A stretch of 64,000 bases of DNA from Allobosea sp. 47.2.35. Lineage in GTDB: Bacteria; Pseudomonadota; Alphaproteobacteria; Rhizobiales; Beijerinckiaceae. The DNA is taken from the NCBI RefSeq assembly GCF_024655635.1, contig NZ_JANLGI010000008.1, positions 62,001-126,000 on the forward strand, read 5' to 3'. The notes under the pieces were generated by a model. It did no database searches and was not told the DNA's origin. It saw nothing but the letters and a program-made list of their open reading frames with translations. Shown piece by piece: positions 8,585-16,601 of this stretch (the first letter of the stretch is position 1; every line of letters begins with the position of its first letter). The translations under genes and the position numbers were made by a program.

Positions 8585-9591
8585 GTCGCAACCCCTTGCA
8601 TCTTGTCTGCGCCGGCGGCCTTGTCGCCGCCTGCCTGGGCGCGGGTCCGGCGCGCGGCGCGCCAGTCCAGGGCGAAGTCCAGCAATCCCTTCCGGAGGCC
8701 GAGCGCGAAGAGCAGGATCACCGCTCCGAGCACCAGCCCGTGATGCTCCGCGACGCGGGTCACGAAGTCGTTCAGCAGGAGCAGCAGCACGGTGCCGACC
8801 ATCGGGCCGAGGAAGGCGGCGGTGCCGCCGAGCATGACGATGAAGACGGCCTCGCCCGACATCGTCCAGAAGGCGAACTCGGGATAGGCGCCCGAGACGA
8901 ACAGGCTCATCACGACGCCGCCGAGGCTGGCGAAGACGCCGGCCAGGACGAAGGCGGTAAGGCGGGTGCGGTAGACGTCGACGCCGAGGAAGCCGGCGCG
9001 CGTCGGGTTGTCGCGCACCATGCGCAGCGTGTAGCCGAAGGGCGAGGAGACGATGTGGCGCATCGCCAGCAGTCCGACGACGAGCAGGGCGGCGGCGAAG
9101 AGATAGAGCTGCTTCTGGTCGGCGAGGTTGATGCCGAGGAAGGAGGGGCGCGGGATGCCGCCGCGCAGGCCCTGGTCGCCGCCTGTGACCGGGGTCCAGG
9201 CGATGATCATGCTGTGGACCAGCATCTGGAAGGCGAGCGTGACGAAGGCGAAGTAGATCTCCTTCAGCCGCACGCAGATGGCGCCGACGACGAGCGCGAC
9301 GATGGCCGCGACCGCCATCGTCAGCAGGATGGCGAGCGGGATCGGCATGCCCGTGCGCTGCATGATGATGCCGAAGCTGTAGGCGCCCATGCCGAAGAAC
9401 AGGCCGTGGCCGAAGGAGACCATGCCGCCATAGCCCACCAGCAGGTTTAGCGAGGTCGCGAACAGGCCGAGCGCGGCGCAGCGGATGACGAAGTCGATCA
9501 GGGCGCTGCTCGTCGTGACGAGCGGCAGGGCGGCGAGGATCAGGAAGGCGGCGAGGCCGAAGAGGCCGTCGCGAAGGGCTTGGCTCTTCAT
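8581..9591 (-). CDS. branched-chain-amino-acid-type ABC transporter permease (LivM-like)
   Basis: Integral inner-membrane permease of 336 residues with many hydrophobic segments. GYGGMVSFGHGLFFGMGAY and the conserved TPVTGGDQGLRGG region are LivM hallmarks. It forms the translocation channel with the LivH-like permease encoded 1 base upstream. The last residues are polar, consistent with a cytoplasmic C terminus. Confidence 0.94.
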   Translation of the reverse strand: MKSQALRDGLFGLAAFLILAALPLVTTSSALIDFVIRCAALGLFATSLNLLVGYGGMVSFGHGLFFGMGAYSFGIIMQRTGMPIPLAILLTMAVAAIVALVVGAICVRLKEIYFAFVTLAFQMLVHSMIIAWTPVTGGDQGLRGGIPRPSFLGINLADQKQLYLFAAALLVVGLLAMRHIVSSPFGYTLRMVRDNPTRAGFLGVDVYRTRLTAFVLAGVFASLGGVVMSLFVSGAYPEFAFWTMSGEAVFIVMLGGTAAFLGPMVGTVLLLLLNDFVTRVAEHHGLVLGAVILLFALGLRKGLLDFALDWRAARRTRAQAGGDKAAGADKMQGVAT

Positions 9592-9592
9592 C

Positions 9593-10495
9593 TCAGGTGG
9601 CCTCGCGTCCGAACAGGCCCGACGGCTTGACGATCAGCACGACCGCCATGGCGAGATACATCAGCGCCTCCGTGAAGAGCGGGAAGCCCAGCGCGCCGAA
9701 GGTCCGGATCAGGCCGATCAGCACGGCTCCGACCAGCGCGCCGAGGATCGAGCCCATGCCGCCGATGACGGTGACGATGAAGCTCTCGATCAGGATGGAG
9801 AAGCCCATGCCCGGCGTCAGCGAGCGCACCGGCGCCGCCAGCCCGCCGGCGAGCCCGGCCAGCAGGCAGCCCAGCGCGAAGACGCCGGTGAAGAGCAGGC
9901 CGGTGTTGATGCCGAGCACCGAGACCATCGACGGGTTGTGGGCGGCGGCGCGGATCGTCTTGCCGAAGCGCGTGCGGGCGATGGCGAGCCCCGCGACCAC
10001 CGCGATGGCGAGCGCAGCCGCGATCAGGAAGAGATAGAAGGGCGGGACGATGCCGCCCATGATGAAGAGCGGCGGCACGCGGAAGGCGTCCGGCATCCCC
10101 ATCGACTTGAATTCCGGTCCCCAGATGATGCGCACGAGATCGTCGAGAATGAGGACGAGCGCGTAGCAGACCAGGAGCTGCATCAGGACGTTGCCGCCAT
10201 AGATGCGCTGCATGAAGAAGCGCTCGACCACGACACCGAACAGGCAGGCGCCGATGGCCGCGCCGAGCAGAGCGAGCGTGTAGCTGCCTGTGGCCTGGAA
10301 CACCGTCATCGCGAGATAGGCGCCGATCATGTAGAAGGCGCCATGCGTGAAGTTCACGATCTTCATCACGCCGAAGATGAGCGTGAGCCCGATCGCGACC
10401 AGGAACAGCAGCATTCCGATGATGAAGCCGCTGGTCACCTGCGTCACCATGCAGGAGGTCGAGACCAGGCATTCGGTCAGGGCGTTGAGATCCAT
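9593..10495 (-). CDS. branched-chain-amino-acid-type ABC transporter permease (LivH-like)
   Basis: Integral membrane permease of 300 residues. GLTLIFGVMKIVNFTHGAFYMIGAY is the family signature near the N terminus, and the tail LIVKPSGLFGRE is typical of LivH. It is separated from the upstream binding-protein gene by about 90 bases that hold a strong hairpin, and is followed after one base by LivM. Confidence 0.94.
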   Translation of the reverse strand: MDLNALTECLVSTSCMVTQVTSGFIIGMLLFLVAIGLTLIFGVMKIVNFTHGAFYMIGAYLAMTVFQATGSYTLALLGAAIGACLFGVVVERFFMQRIYGGNVLMQLLVCYALVLILDDLVRIIWGPEFKSMGMPDAFRVPPLFIMGGIVPPFYLFLIAAALAIAVVAGLAIARTRFGKTIRAAAHNPSMVSVLGINTGLLFTGVFALGCLLAGLAGGLAAPVRSLTPGMGFSILIESFIVTVIGGMGSILGALVGAVLIGLIRTFGALGFPLFTEALMYLAMAVVLIVKPSGLFGREAT

Positions 10496-10522
10496 CGCGC
10501 GCTCATCGACAGAGGGGCGTTC

Positions 10523-10544
10523 AGGCCGCGCGCTCGCGCGGCCT
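10523..10544 (-). terminator. intra-operon hairpin between binding protein and permease genes
   Basis: A perfect inverted repeat, AGGCCGCGCG / CGCGCGGCCT separated by CT, with no T-run on either side. It lies between the binding-protein stop (10,589) and the LivH-like start (10,495). Such hairpins typically protect the upstream message or partly attenuate, giving more binding protein than permease. A real terminator is less likely because the permease genes have no other visible promoter. Confidence 0.5.
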
Positions 10545-10588
10545 GTCCGGGAAGTGAGGCGGCGGTCACCATCGCCGCGGCTGAGAGC

Positions 10589-11851
10589 TCAGGCGAAGCC
10601 CTTCGACTTCTTCCAGGCGGTCTCGAGCTCGAAGATGCGCTGCCACGGCACGCTCTTCATCTCGGGCACATAGGGTTCCTTGGGGATCGTCGTGCCCCAG
10701 CCGACGGCGTAGCCGACGATCGTCTGGTCCTCGGCGCGCATCGTGACCGTGCCGTCGGCGCCGAAGGGCGACTTGACGGTCAGGCCGCGCAGCGCCTCGG
10801 CGATCTTCTTGCCGTCGGCCGAGTTGGCCTTCTTCGCCGCTTCGGCCAGGAAGTTGATGGCGAGCGCGTTCTGCCAGGACCAGTTGGTCGGATACTCGCC
10901 ATACTTGGCCTTGTAGGCGTCGCCCCAGGCGGCGTTTTCCGGCGTCGACGGGAAGGTCTTGATGTAGCGGTTGCCCGAATGGATGCCGGCCGGCAGGTTC
11001 TTCACTGCGGTCAGGGCGGTGTAGTCGGCCATGTTGACGGCGTAGAACTGCATCTGCGTGAACAGCGCATAGATCGCGGCCTGGTCGATGAAGGAGGTCA
11101 GGTCGCCGCCCCAGAGGCAGGAATAGAGCGCCTGCGGCTTAGCCTGCAGGATCTTGGTGATCGCCTCGGTGTAGTCGGGCTGGAAGATCTTCGGCCAGGC
11201 CTCGCTAATCACCTCGACCTTCGGTGCGAACTGCTTCAAGTACATCACAAACTCGGCCGTGGTGTCGCGCCCGTAGGCGTAGTCCGGCGAGCAAGTCGCC
11301 CAGCGCGTCAGGTTCTTCGCATTGGCGATCTCGGCTGCGTAGGTGCCGCCGACGACCGAATCGTGGATGCCTTGGCGGGCGCAGCGAAAGGCGTTCGGCA
11401 GCTTCAGCTTCGGATCGGCGCTGAGCGAGGAGGTTTCCGAATTGGTGTGGATGCACAGCACGCCGAGGTCGCGCGCCACCTCGTGCACGGCGAAGGCGCC
11501 GGTCGAGGCTTCGGCGTCGATCAGCAATTCGCAGCCGTCGGAGTTGACGAGCTCGCGGGCGACGCGGGCGGCCTCCTGGGGCTGCCCCTTGGTATCGCGC
11601 ACGACCAGCTCGATCGTCCGGCCGCCGATGCCGCCGGCCGCGTTGACCTTCTCGATTTCCATCTGCGCCGCATTGCGCGAGGAGGTGCCGAGCTGGGCGA
11701 CGCGCCCGGACAGGATCGTCGGGAAGCCGACCTTGATCGTCTTGGCCTGCGCGCTGGCGACCCACGGCATCGAGACCGTGCCCGCGGCGGCCGCTCCCGC
11801 GGCGAGGAATCCGCGCCGATTCATTGAGGTCAACGGCGTCTTGGTCATCAT
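10589..11851 (-). CDS. ABC transporter substrate-binding protein (Leu/Ile/Val-binding-type, Tat signal)
   Basis: Periplasmic binding protein of 420 residues (type 1 fold, Peripla_BP_6). The N terminus has a twin-arginine signal, MNRRGFLAAGAAAAG, cleaved about ASAQA; the internal methionine at 11,824 that opens this motif may be the true start. The mature part begins KTIKVGFPTILSGRVAQLG and includes NAAGGIGGRTIELVVRDTKG, characteristic of the family. It is the first gene of the importer operon and is divergent from the acyl-CoA ligase; the shared gap holds the second operator copy. Ligand unknown. Confidence 0.93.
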   Translation of the reverse strand: MMTKTPLTSMNRRGFLAAGAAAAGTVSMPWVASAQAKTIKVGFPTILSGRVAQLGTSSRNAAQMEIEKVNAAGGIGGRTIELVVRDTKGQPQEAARVARELVNSDGCELLIDAEASTGAFAVHEVARDLGVLCIHTNSETSSLSADPKLKLPNAFRCARQGIHDSVVGGTYAAEIANAKNLTRWATCSPDYAYGRDTTAEFVMYLKQFAPKVEVISEAWPKIFQPDYTEAITKILQAKPQALYSCLWGGDLTSFIDQAAIYALFTQMQFYAVNMADYTALTAVKNLPAGIHSGNRYIKTFPSTPENAAWGDAYKAKYGEYPTNWSWQNALAINFLAEAAKKANSADGKKIAEALRGLTVKSPFGADGTVTMRAEDQTIVGYAVGWGTTIPKEPYVPEMKSVPWQRIFELETAWKKSKGFA

Positions 11852-11973
11852 TCTCTCCCTGTGTTTGCCCTCGCCCTTTCCGCTTCTGCGGTGAGCGTGC
11901 GTTATTCGCCGGGAGGCATACCCGCGGCCATGTTGCGGTTGATAGTCGTGACGATGGGAGGTGACGTCAAGCG

Positions 11974-11999
11974 AAAAATGAATTACGAGTCATTGATCA
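11974..11999. promoter_or_regulatory. candidate TetR operator, copy 2
   Basis: The core ACGAGTCAT (11,985-11,993), with flanks ATGAATT and TGATCA, matches the minus-strand reading of 4884-4910 at most positions. It lies about 125 bases from the importer operon start and 70 bases from the ligase start in the divergent gap, so a bound repressor could control both directions. Assignment to the TetR protein at 13,597 is inference from proximity. Confidence 0.6.
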
Positions 12000-12068
12000 G
12001 AAAATGACTGGGCCGACCTTCGCGGCGGGCTGGCGCGAGGGTGGAATCGAGACGGGCGGCTGACGCGA

Positions 12069-13559
12069 ATGATCAATCTTTCAAGCTTCATCGACTTCCA
12101 TGCCAGCCGCACGCCGGAGCGCACCGCCATCGTCTTCGGCGAGGCCCGGATCAGCTATGCGGCGCTCTCCGGCAGGGTCGCCAGGACCGGTGGCTGGCTG
12201 AGGGAACGCGACATCGGAGAAGGCGATGTCGTGGCGGTTCTGATGAAGAACAGCGCCGCTTTCATCGAGATCGCGATCGCGGTCGGGTATATCGGCGCGG
12301 TGTTCCTGCCGATCAATTTCCGGCTTTCGGCGGACGAGGTTGGCTACATCGTCGGGAATTCCGAAGCGAAGCTTCTGATCGCGGACGAGGAACTGGCGGC
12401 CGGCGCGGCGCTGGCCGGCAACGTCGTGCTGCTCGACGTCGCCGCCCAGTCCGACAGCACGCGGCTCGGCTCCGGAGCGGAGATCGCGGCGCGTGTCGTG
12501 CGAAAGCCGGGCGACCTGTTCCGCCTGATGTACACCTCCGGCACCACCGACCGGCCCAAGGGGGTGATGCACAGCTACGAGAACTTCTACTGGAAGTGCA
12601 GCGACCATGTCGTCGCGCTCGGGCTGAATGCCGGCAATCGCTTGCTCGTCACCGGCCCGCTCTACCATGTCGGGGCCTTCGATTTGCCGGGCATGGCCGT
12701 GCTCTGGGTCGGCGGCATGCTCTGCATCCTGCGCGATTTCTCGGCCGAGGCGGCGCTGGCGGCGATCGCTGGCGAACAGCTCGACAGCGCCTGGCTCGCC
12801 CCCGTCATGACCAGCGCCATGCTGGCGGCGGCTCCCGCGAGCGGTCTCGACCTGACCAGCCTGCGCTGGGTCATCGGCGGCGGCGAACGCACGCCGGAAG
12901 CGCGCATCCGCTCATTCGGCGAGAGCTTCCCCAAGGCCCGCTATATCGACGCCTATGGCCTGACCGAGACCTGCAGCGGCGACACGCTGATGGAAGCCGG
13001 GCGCGAGATCGAGAAGATCGGCTCCGTCGGCCGGGCGCTGGCCCATGTCGAGATCGCGATCCGCAACGAGCAGGGGCGGGAGCTGCCGGCCGGCGAGACC
13101 GGCGAGATCTGCCTGCGCGGTCCGAAGATCACCCGCGGATACTGGAAGGATCCGGCCAAGACGCAGGCGGCGTTCTTCGGCGACTGGTTCCGCAGCGGGG
13201 ACATGGGCTATCTCGACGCCGACGGCTTCCTCTTCCTCACCGACCGGCTGAAGGACATGATCATCTCGGGCGGCGAGAACATCGCATCCTCGGAGGTCGA
13301 GCGCGTGATTTTCGAGTTGCCGCAGGTGCGCGAGGTCGCAGTGATCGGTGCGCCCGACGATCGCTGGGGCGAGAAGCCCGTCGCCTTCGTCGTGCTCGAG
13401 CCGGGCGCAGAGCTGTCGCTGGAGGAGCTGAGGCGTCATTGCCGGGCAAAGCTTGCGGCCTTCAAGGCGCCGCGCGACATCGTCGTTCGCGAAAGCCTGC
13501 CGCGAAACCCGTCCGGAAAGATTCTGAAAAGGCTTCTCCGGGACGAATTCCGGTCCTAA
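12069..13559 (+). CDS. class I adenylate-forming acyl-CoA synthetase
   Basis: A 496-residue AMP-dependent CoA ligase that would activate the imported acid to its acyl-CoA. The phosphate-binding loop is MYTSGTTDRPKGV (about 154-166), the A5 motif is YGLTETCSG, the A7/A8 region is GDWFRSGDMGYLDADGF and DRLKDMIISGGENI, and the A10 lysine lies in PRNPSGKILKRLLR. All core motifs look intact. It is divergent from the importer operon and 28-37 bases upstream of the TetR gene, with which it is probably co-transcribed. Confidence 0.95.
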   Translation: MINLSSFIDFHASRTPERTAIVFGEARISYAALSGRVARTGGWLRERDIGEGDVVAVLMKNSAAFIEIAIAVGYIGAVFLPINFRLSADEVGYIVGNSEAKLLIADEELAAGAALAGNVVLLDVAAQSDSTRLGSGAEIAARVVRKPGDLFRLMYTSGTTDRPKGVMHSYENFYWKCSDHVVALGLNAGNRLLVTGPLYHVGAFDLPGMAVLWVGGMLCILRDFSAEAALAAIAGEQLDSAWLAPVMTSAMLAAAPASGLDLTSLRWVIGGGERTPEARIRSFGESFPKARYIDAYGLTETCSGDTLMEAGREIEKIGSVGRALAHVEIAIRNEQGRELPAGETGEICLRGPKITRGYWKDPAKTQAAFFGDWFRSGDMGYLDADGFLFLTDRLKDMIISGGENIASSEVERVIFELPQVREVAVIGAPDDRWGEKPVAFVVLEPGAELSLEELRRHCRAKLAAFKAPRDIVVRESLPRNPSGKILKRLLRDEFRS

Positions 13560-13596
13560 GCCAAGCACTGTCACGACGAGCGAGCCATTGACGCGC

Positions 13597-14253
13597 ATGG
13601 TCATCAGCAAAACCAAGACGGCAACCGCCAAGCGTCCGGTCAAACTGACGCGCAGCGAGAAGAACGACGACGTCAAGCGTCGCCTGTTCGAGGCCGCCGC
13701 CAAGATGGTCGGCCGCTATGGCTATGCAGAGGCTTCCGTTGCCCGCATCACCGATGCTGCCGGCGTGGCGCAGGGCACGTTCTACAATCATTTCGAGAAC
13801 CGGCAGGAATTGCTGGACCAGTTGCTGCCGGCCATCGGCCAGCAGATGGTCGCCTTCATCCGCACGCGGATCGAGCAGGCGAGCTCCGAGCTGGAAAAGG
13901 AGGTCACGCGCTTCCGCGCCTTCTTCGATTTCCTGAAGGAGACGCCGGAATTCCTCCGCATCCTGAACGAGGCCGAGGTCTACGCTCCGACAGGCTACCA
14001 GCACCATCTCGACAACATCTCGACCGCTTATGTCCGGCTGCTCAAGCGTGCGCGGGGGCCGGGGCGGGTCGGCGACTACAGCGACGAGGAACTCGAGGTC
14101 ATCGTCCATGTGCTGATGGGCGCGCGCGGCTATCTGAGCCGCCGCTACGCCTATGGCGAGGACGGGCCGCAGGCCGTGCCGGACCATGTCTTCTCCGCTT
14201 ATGAGAAGCTGATCTCCGTCGGGCTGTTCAACAAGGCCGACGCGCTTGGCTGA
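13597..14253 (+). CDS. TetR/AcrR family transcriptional regulator
   Basis: About 218 residues from the ATG at 13,597; a TTG at 13,588 in frame is an alternative start with a slightly better placed AGCGAG. The N-terminal helix-turn-helix is clear: ASVARITDAAGVAQGTFYNHFENRQELLDQL. The C-terminal ligand domain is not specific. It lies downstream of the acyl-CoA ligase and is the only regulator in cluster A, so it is the likely reader of the paired palindromes at 4884 and 11,974, with an acyl-CoA as plausible inducer (inference). Confidence 0.93.
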   Translation: MVISKTKTATAKRPVKLTRSEKNDDVKRRLFEAAAKMVGRYGYAEASVARITDAAGVAQGTFYNHFENRQELLDQLLPAIGQQMVAFIRTRIEQASSELEKEVTRFRAFFDFLKETPEFLRILNEAEVYAPTGYQHHLDNISTAYVRLLKRARGPGRVGDYSDEELEVIVHVLMGARGYLSRRYAYGEDGPQAVPDHVFSAYEKLISVGLFNKADALG

Positions 14254-14463
14254 AGCGCGGGGCGGAGTGGCCTGAGGACCGAAGCGATCGTTCACGACGC
14301 TTCCTAGCGAGTCCGCTCTTCGTCGGTAGCTCGGAAATGTGACGGCTCGAGGAACGAGTGCGCGACGATACCGCTGAGACGGCGTTCGCGATGGCCCATG
14401 GTCCGGCGCCCATGTGAATGCCCGCGAACTTCAGTCGGGGGAGGCCGGCGCGCAAACGACGGA

Positions 14464-14530
14464 TTGACAAGGACGGCGACATATGTTCGTCTATTCTCAA
14501 TAAAGAATATAATTCTATAGGGAGAATAAA
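14464..14530 (+). promoter_or_regulatory. cluster B promoter region with two tandem IclR-type sites
   Basis: Two exact copies of ATTCT-N6-AGAAT sit at 14,493-14,508 and 14,512-14,527, three bases apart, directly ahead of the ATG at 14,531. The second copy contains the ribosome binding site (GGGAGA). A TTGACA at 14,464-14,469 could be a -35 element, with the AT-rich stretch that follows covering the -10. The same pattern occurs at the start of the iclR-type gene (21,759-21,774). Confidence 0.65.
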
Positions 14531-15688
14531 ATGGATCGGCGAACGTTTCTCAGAGCGGCCTCTTCGCTTGTGGTTGTCGGGCTGGCGGGAGCGGCTCCTG
14601 CGCAAGAGCCGGATGTCTACCGGATCGGCGCGATCCTTTCGATGAGCGGCGCGACCCCCCACTACGGAACGGTGATGAGCCGCGGCGCCCTGGTTGCCGT
14701 CGACGAGATCAACGCAGCCGGCGGCATCGATGGCCGCAAACTCGAACTGGTCATCGAGGACCACAAGAGCGGTAGCACGCAGGCCGCCGTCGCGGGCATG
14801 AACCGGCTGATCAACGTCGTGAAAACACCGGCTGTGCTCTCCTCCTTCTCCGGCCCGACGGTCGCAATCGCGCCGATCTCGAAAGAGAAGCAGGTCTTCG
14901 TCCTGAATGGTGGCGGCGTCAGTCTGAAGATGATCGGCGTCTCTCCCTACATGTTCCACAATCGCTCGCTGGCGACCGACCTGGCGGCCGCGGCCGTCCG
15001 CCGGGCCAAGGATCGCGGCTTCAAGCGGATCGCGCAGATCGCAGGCCGATCCGAATTTGGCGACAGCGTCATCGCCGCCTCTCAAGAGGTCGCGAAAAAG
15101 CTCGGCATGGAGGTCGTCGCCACGGAACAATTCGCGGCCGACGCCACCAACATCGACACCCAGGTAGCCAAATTGCGCGCTGCCAAGCCCGATGTCGTTC
15201 TCAACTGGCCAACGACGCCCCAGGCCGGCCTCGTGGTCAAGCGCGTACGCGAGATCGGCATGGAACAGCCGATCATCTCGATGGAATGGACCAACGAGGA
15301 CACCAAACTGGCCGGCGTGGCCTCGTCCAACGGCGTCGAGGTCGCGACCGACTACTTCGCCCCGGCAGCCGACAATCCGATGGGGCAGCGCTTCTACGAC
15401 GAATACAAGAAGCGCTATGGCGAGGAGCCGGACTTCTATGCCGCGAACTATTACGAAGCGGTCCAGGTTATTGCGACGCTGATCCGCCGGACCAAGGCCA
15501 AGGGCGGCGATTTCTGGACCGGCGCGCGATTGACGGAAGCGCTGTGGGAAGATCCGGCCTTCGATAGCGTCTATGGCGGTAAGATGACGTTCCAGAAGAA
15601 CGGCGTCGCGCTCAAGCGGGTCGCGATCCTCAAGGTCGACGAGGGAGCGCTGAAGCTCGAGCGCTTCCTGCCCGCGCAGGCGGACTAG
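14531..15688 (+). CDS. ABC transporter substrate-binding protein (Leu/Ile/Val-binding-type, Tat signal)
   Basis: Periplasmic binding protein of 385 residues. Twin-arginine signal MDRRTFLRAASSLVVVG with likely cleavage after GAAPAQ. The mature protein starts PDVYRIGAILSMSGATPHYG and contains EINAAGGIDGRKLELVIEDHKSG, diagnostic of the LivJ/LivK-like family. It opens cluster B and is followed by its permeases and ATPases. It is only distantly similar to the cluster A binding protein, so the two importers probably take different solutes. Confidence 0.94.
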   Translation: MDRRTFLRAASSLVVVGLAGAAPAQEPDVYRIGAILSMSGATPHYGTVMSRGALVAVDEINAAGGIDGRKLELVIEDHKSGSTQAAVAGMNRLINVVKTPAVLSSFSGPTVAIAPISKEKQVFVLNGGGVSLKMIGVSPYMFHNRSLATDLAAAAVRRAKDRGFKRIAQIAGRSEFGDSVIAASQEVAKKLGMEVVATEQFAADATNIDTQVAKLRAAKPDVVLNWPTTPQAGLVVKRVREIGMEQPIISMEWTNEDTKLAGVASSNGVEVATDYFAPAADNPMGQRFYDEYKKRYGEEPDFYAANYYEAVQVIATLIRRTKAKGGDFWTGARLTEALWEDPAFDSVYGGKMTFQKNGVALKRVAILKVDEGALKLERFLPAQAD

Positions 15689-15733
15689 GCCGACCCTGCT
15701 AGGCGCGAACCTCTCCAGACCGGATCACAGGAC

Positions 15734-16597
15734 ATGGATCTCATCTTGCAGTTGCTGGCCAATGGCGTCAGCAACGGGAGCCAGTATGCGCTCCTTGGCA
15801 TCGGCTTCGGCCTCATTTTCGGCACCACCGGCATCGTGCATTTCGCCTATGGGCCGGTCCTGGCGGCCTCGGCCTATGTCATGTGGTGGCTGGCAGCCAG
15901 CCTCGGCCTGCCCTTTCCGGTCGCTCTCGTCCTTGGGGTCGCATTCGCTGGCATTGCCGGCGTCGTCGCCTACCTCGTGCTCTACGAACCGCTCCTGGCC
16001 CGCGGCAGCCCGTCCTTCGTCGTCCTTGTCGCCTCGCTCGGGCTCTTCATCCTCGTATCGAACATGATGGCGGTCCTGTTCGGCACGGATGCCAAGACCC
16101 TCTCCGATATCAGCTACGGCATCTACGTCCTCGGCGACGTCGTCATCACGGGCGTGCAACTCGTCCAGATCGCGGTCTTCGTGATCATCGCCGTGGGCCT
16201 TGCGATCTTCCTGCGCACGAGTGCCTGGGGCAACGCGATCCGCGCCGTCACCGACAATGTCGCGATGGCCCGCATCATCGGGATCGACACGCGCAAGGTC
16301 GCAATCGTTGTCTTCGCACTCGGCTCGATGATCTCGGCTATCGGCGCGGCGAACATCCTCGTTCGCGACGGAGCCTCGACGCATATCGGCTTCTTTGCCG
16401 TTTTCTATGCCTTCATCTCCGTGGTGGTGGGCGGCGTCGGGTCGGTCTGGGGCGCCGCGATCGGCGGGCTGCTGCTCGGGCTCGTCGAAAGCGCCGGCAT
16501 GTGGAAGCTGCCGACCGAATGGCAGTCGACCATCGCCTTCATGGTTCTGTTCGTCGTGATGCTGTGGCGTCCGACCGGTCTACTGCGGGGGAACTGA
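15734..16597 (+). CDS. branched-chain-amino-acid-type ABC transporter permease (LivH-like)
   Basis: Membrane permease of 287 residues with N-terminal GIGFGLIFGTTGIVHFAYGPVLAASAY, the LivH signature, and C-terminal LWRPTGLLRGN. It follows the binding-protein gene by 45 bases and is followed after 4 bases by the LivM-LivG fusion gene. Part of the cluster B importer. Confidence 0.94.
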   Translation: MDLILQLLANGVSNGSQYALLGIGFGLIFGTTGIVHFAYGPVLAASAYVMWWLAASLGLPFPVALVLGVAFAGIAGVVAYLVLYEPLLARGSPSFVVLVASLGLFILVSNMMAVLFGTDAKTLSDISYGIYVLGDVVITGVQLVQIAVFVIIAVGLAIFLRTSAWGNAIRAVTDNVAMARIIGIDTRKVAIVVFALGSMISAIGAANILVRDGASTHIGFFAVFYAFISVVVGGVGSVWGAAIGGLLLGLVESAGMWKLPTEWQSTIAFMVLFVVMLWRPTGLLRGN

Positions 16598-16601
16598 CGC
16601 C

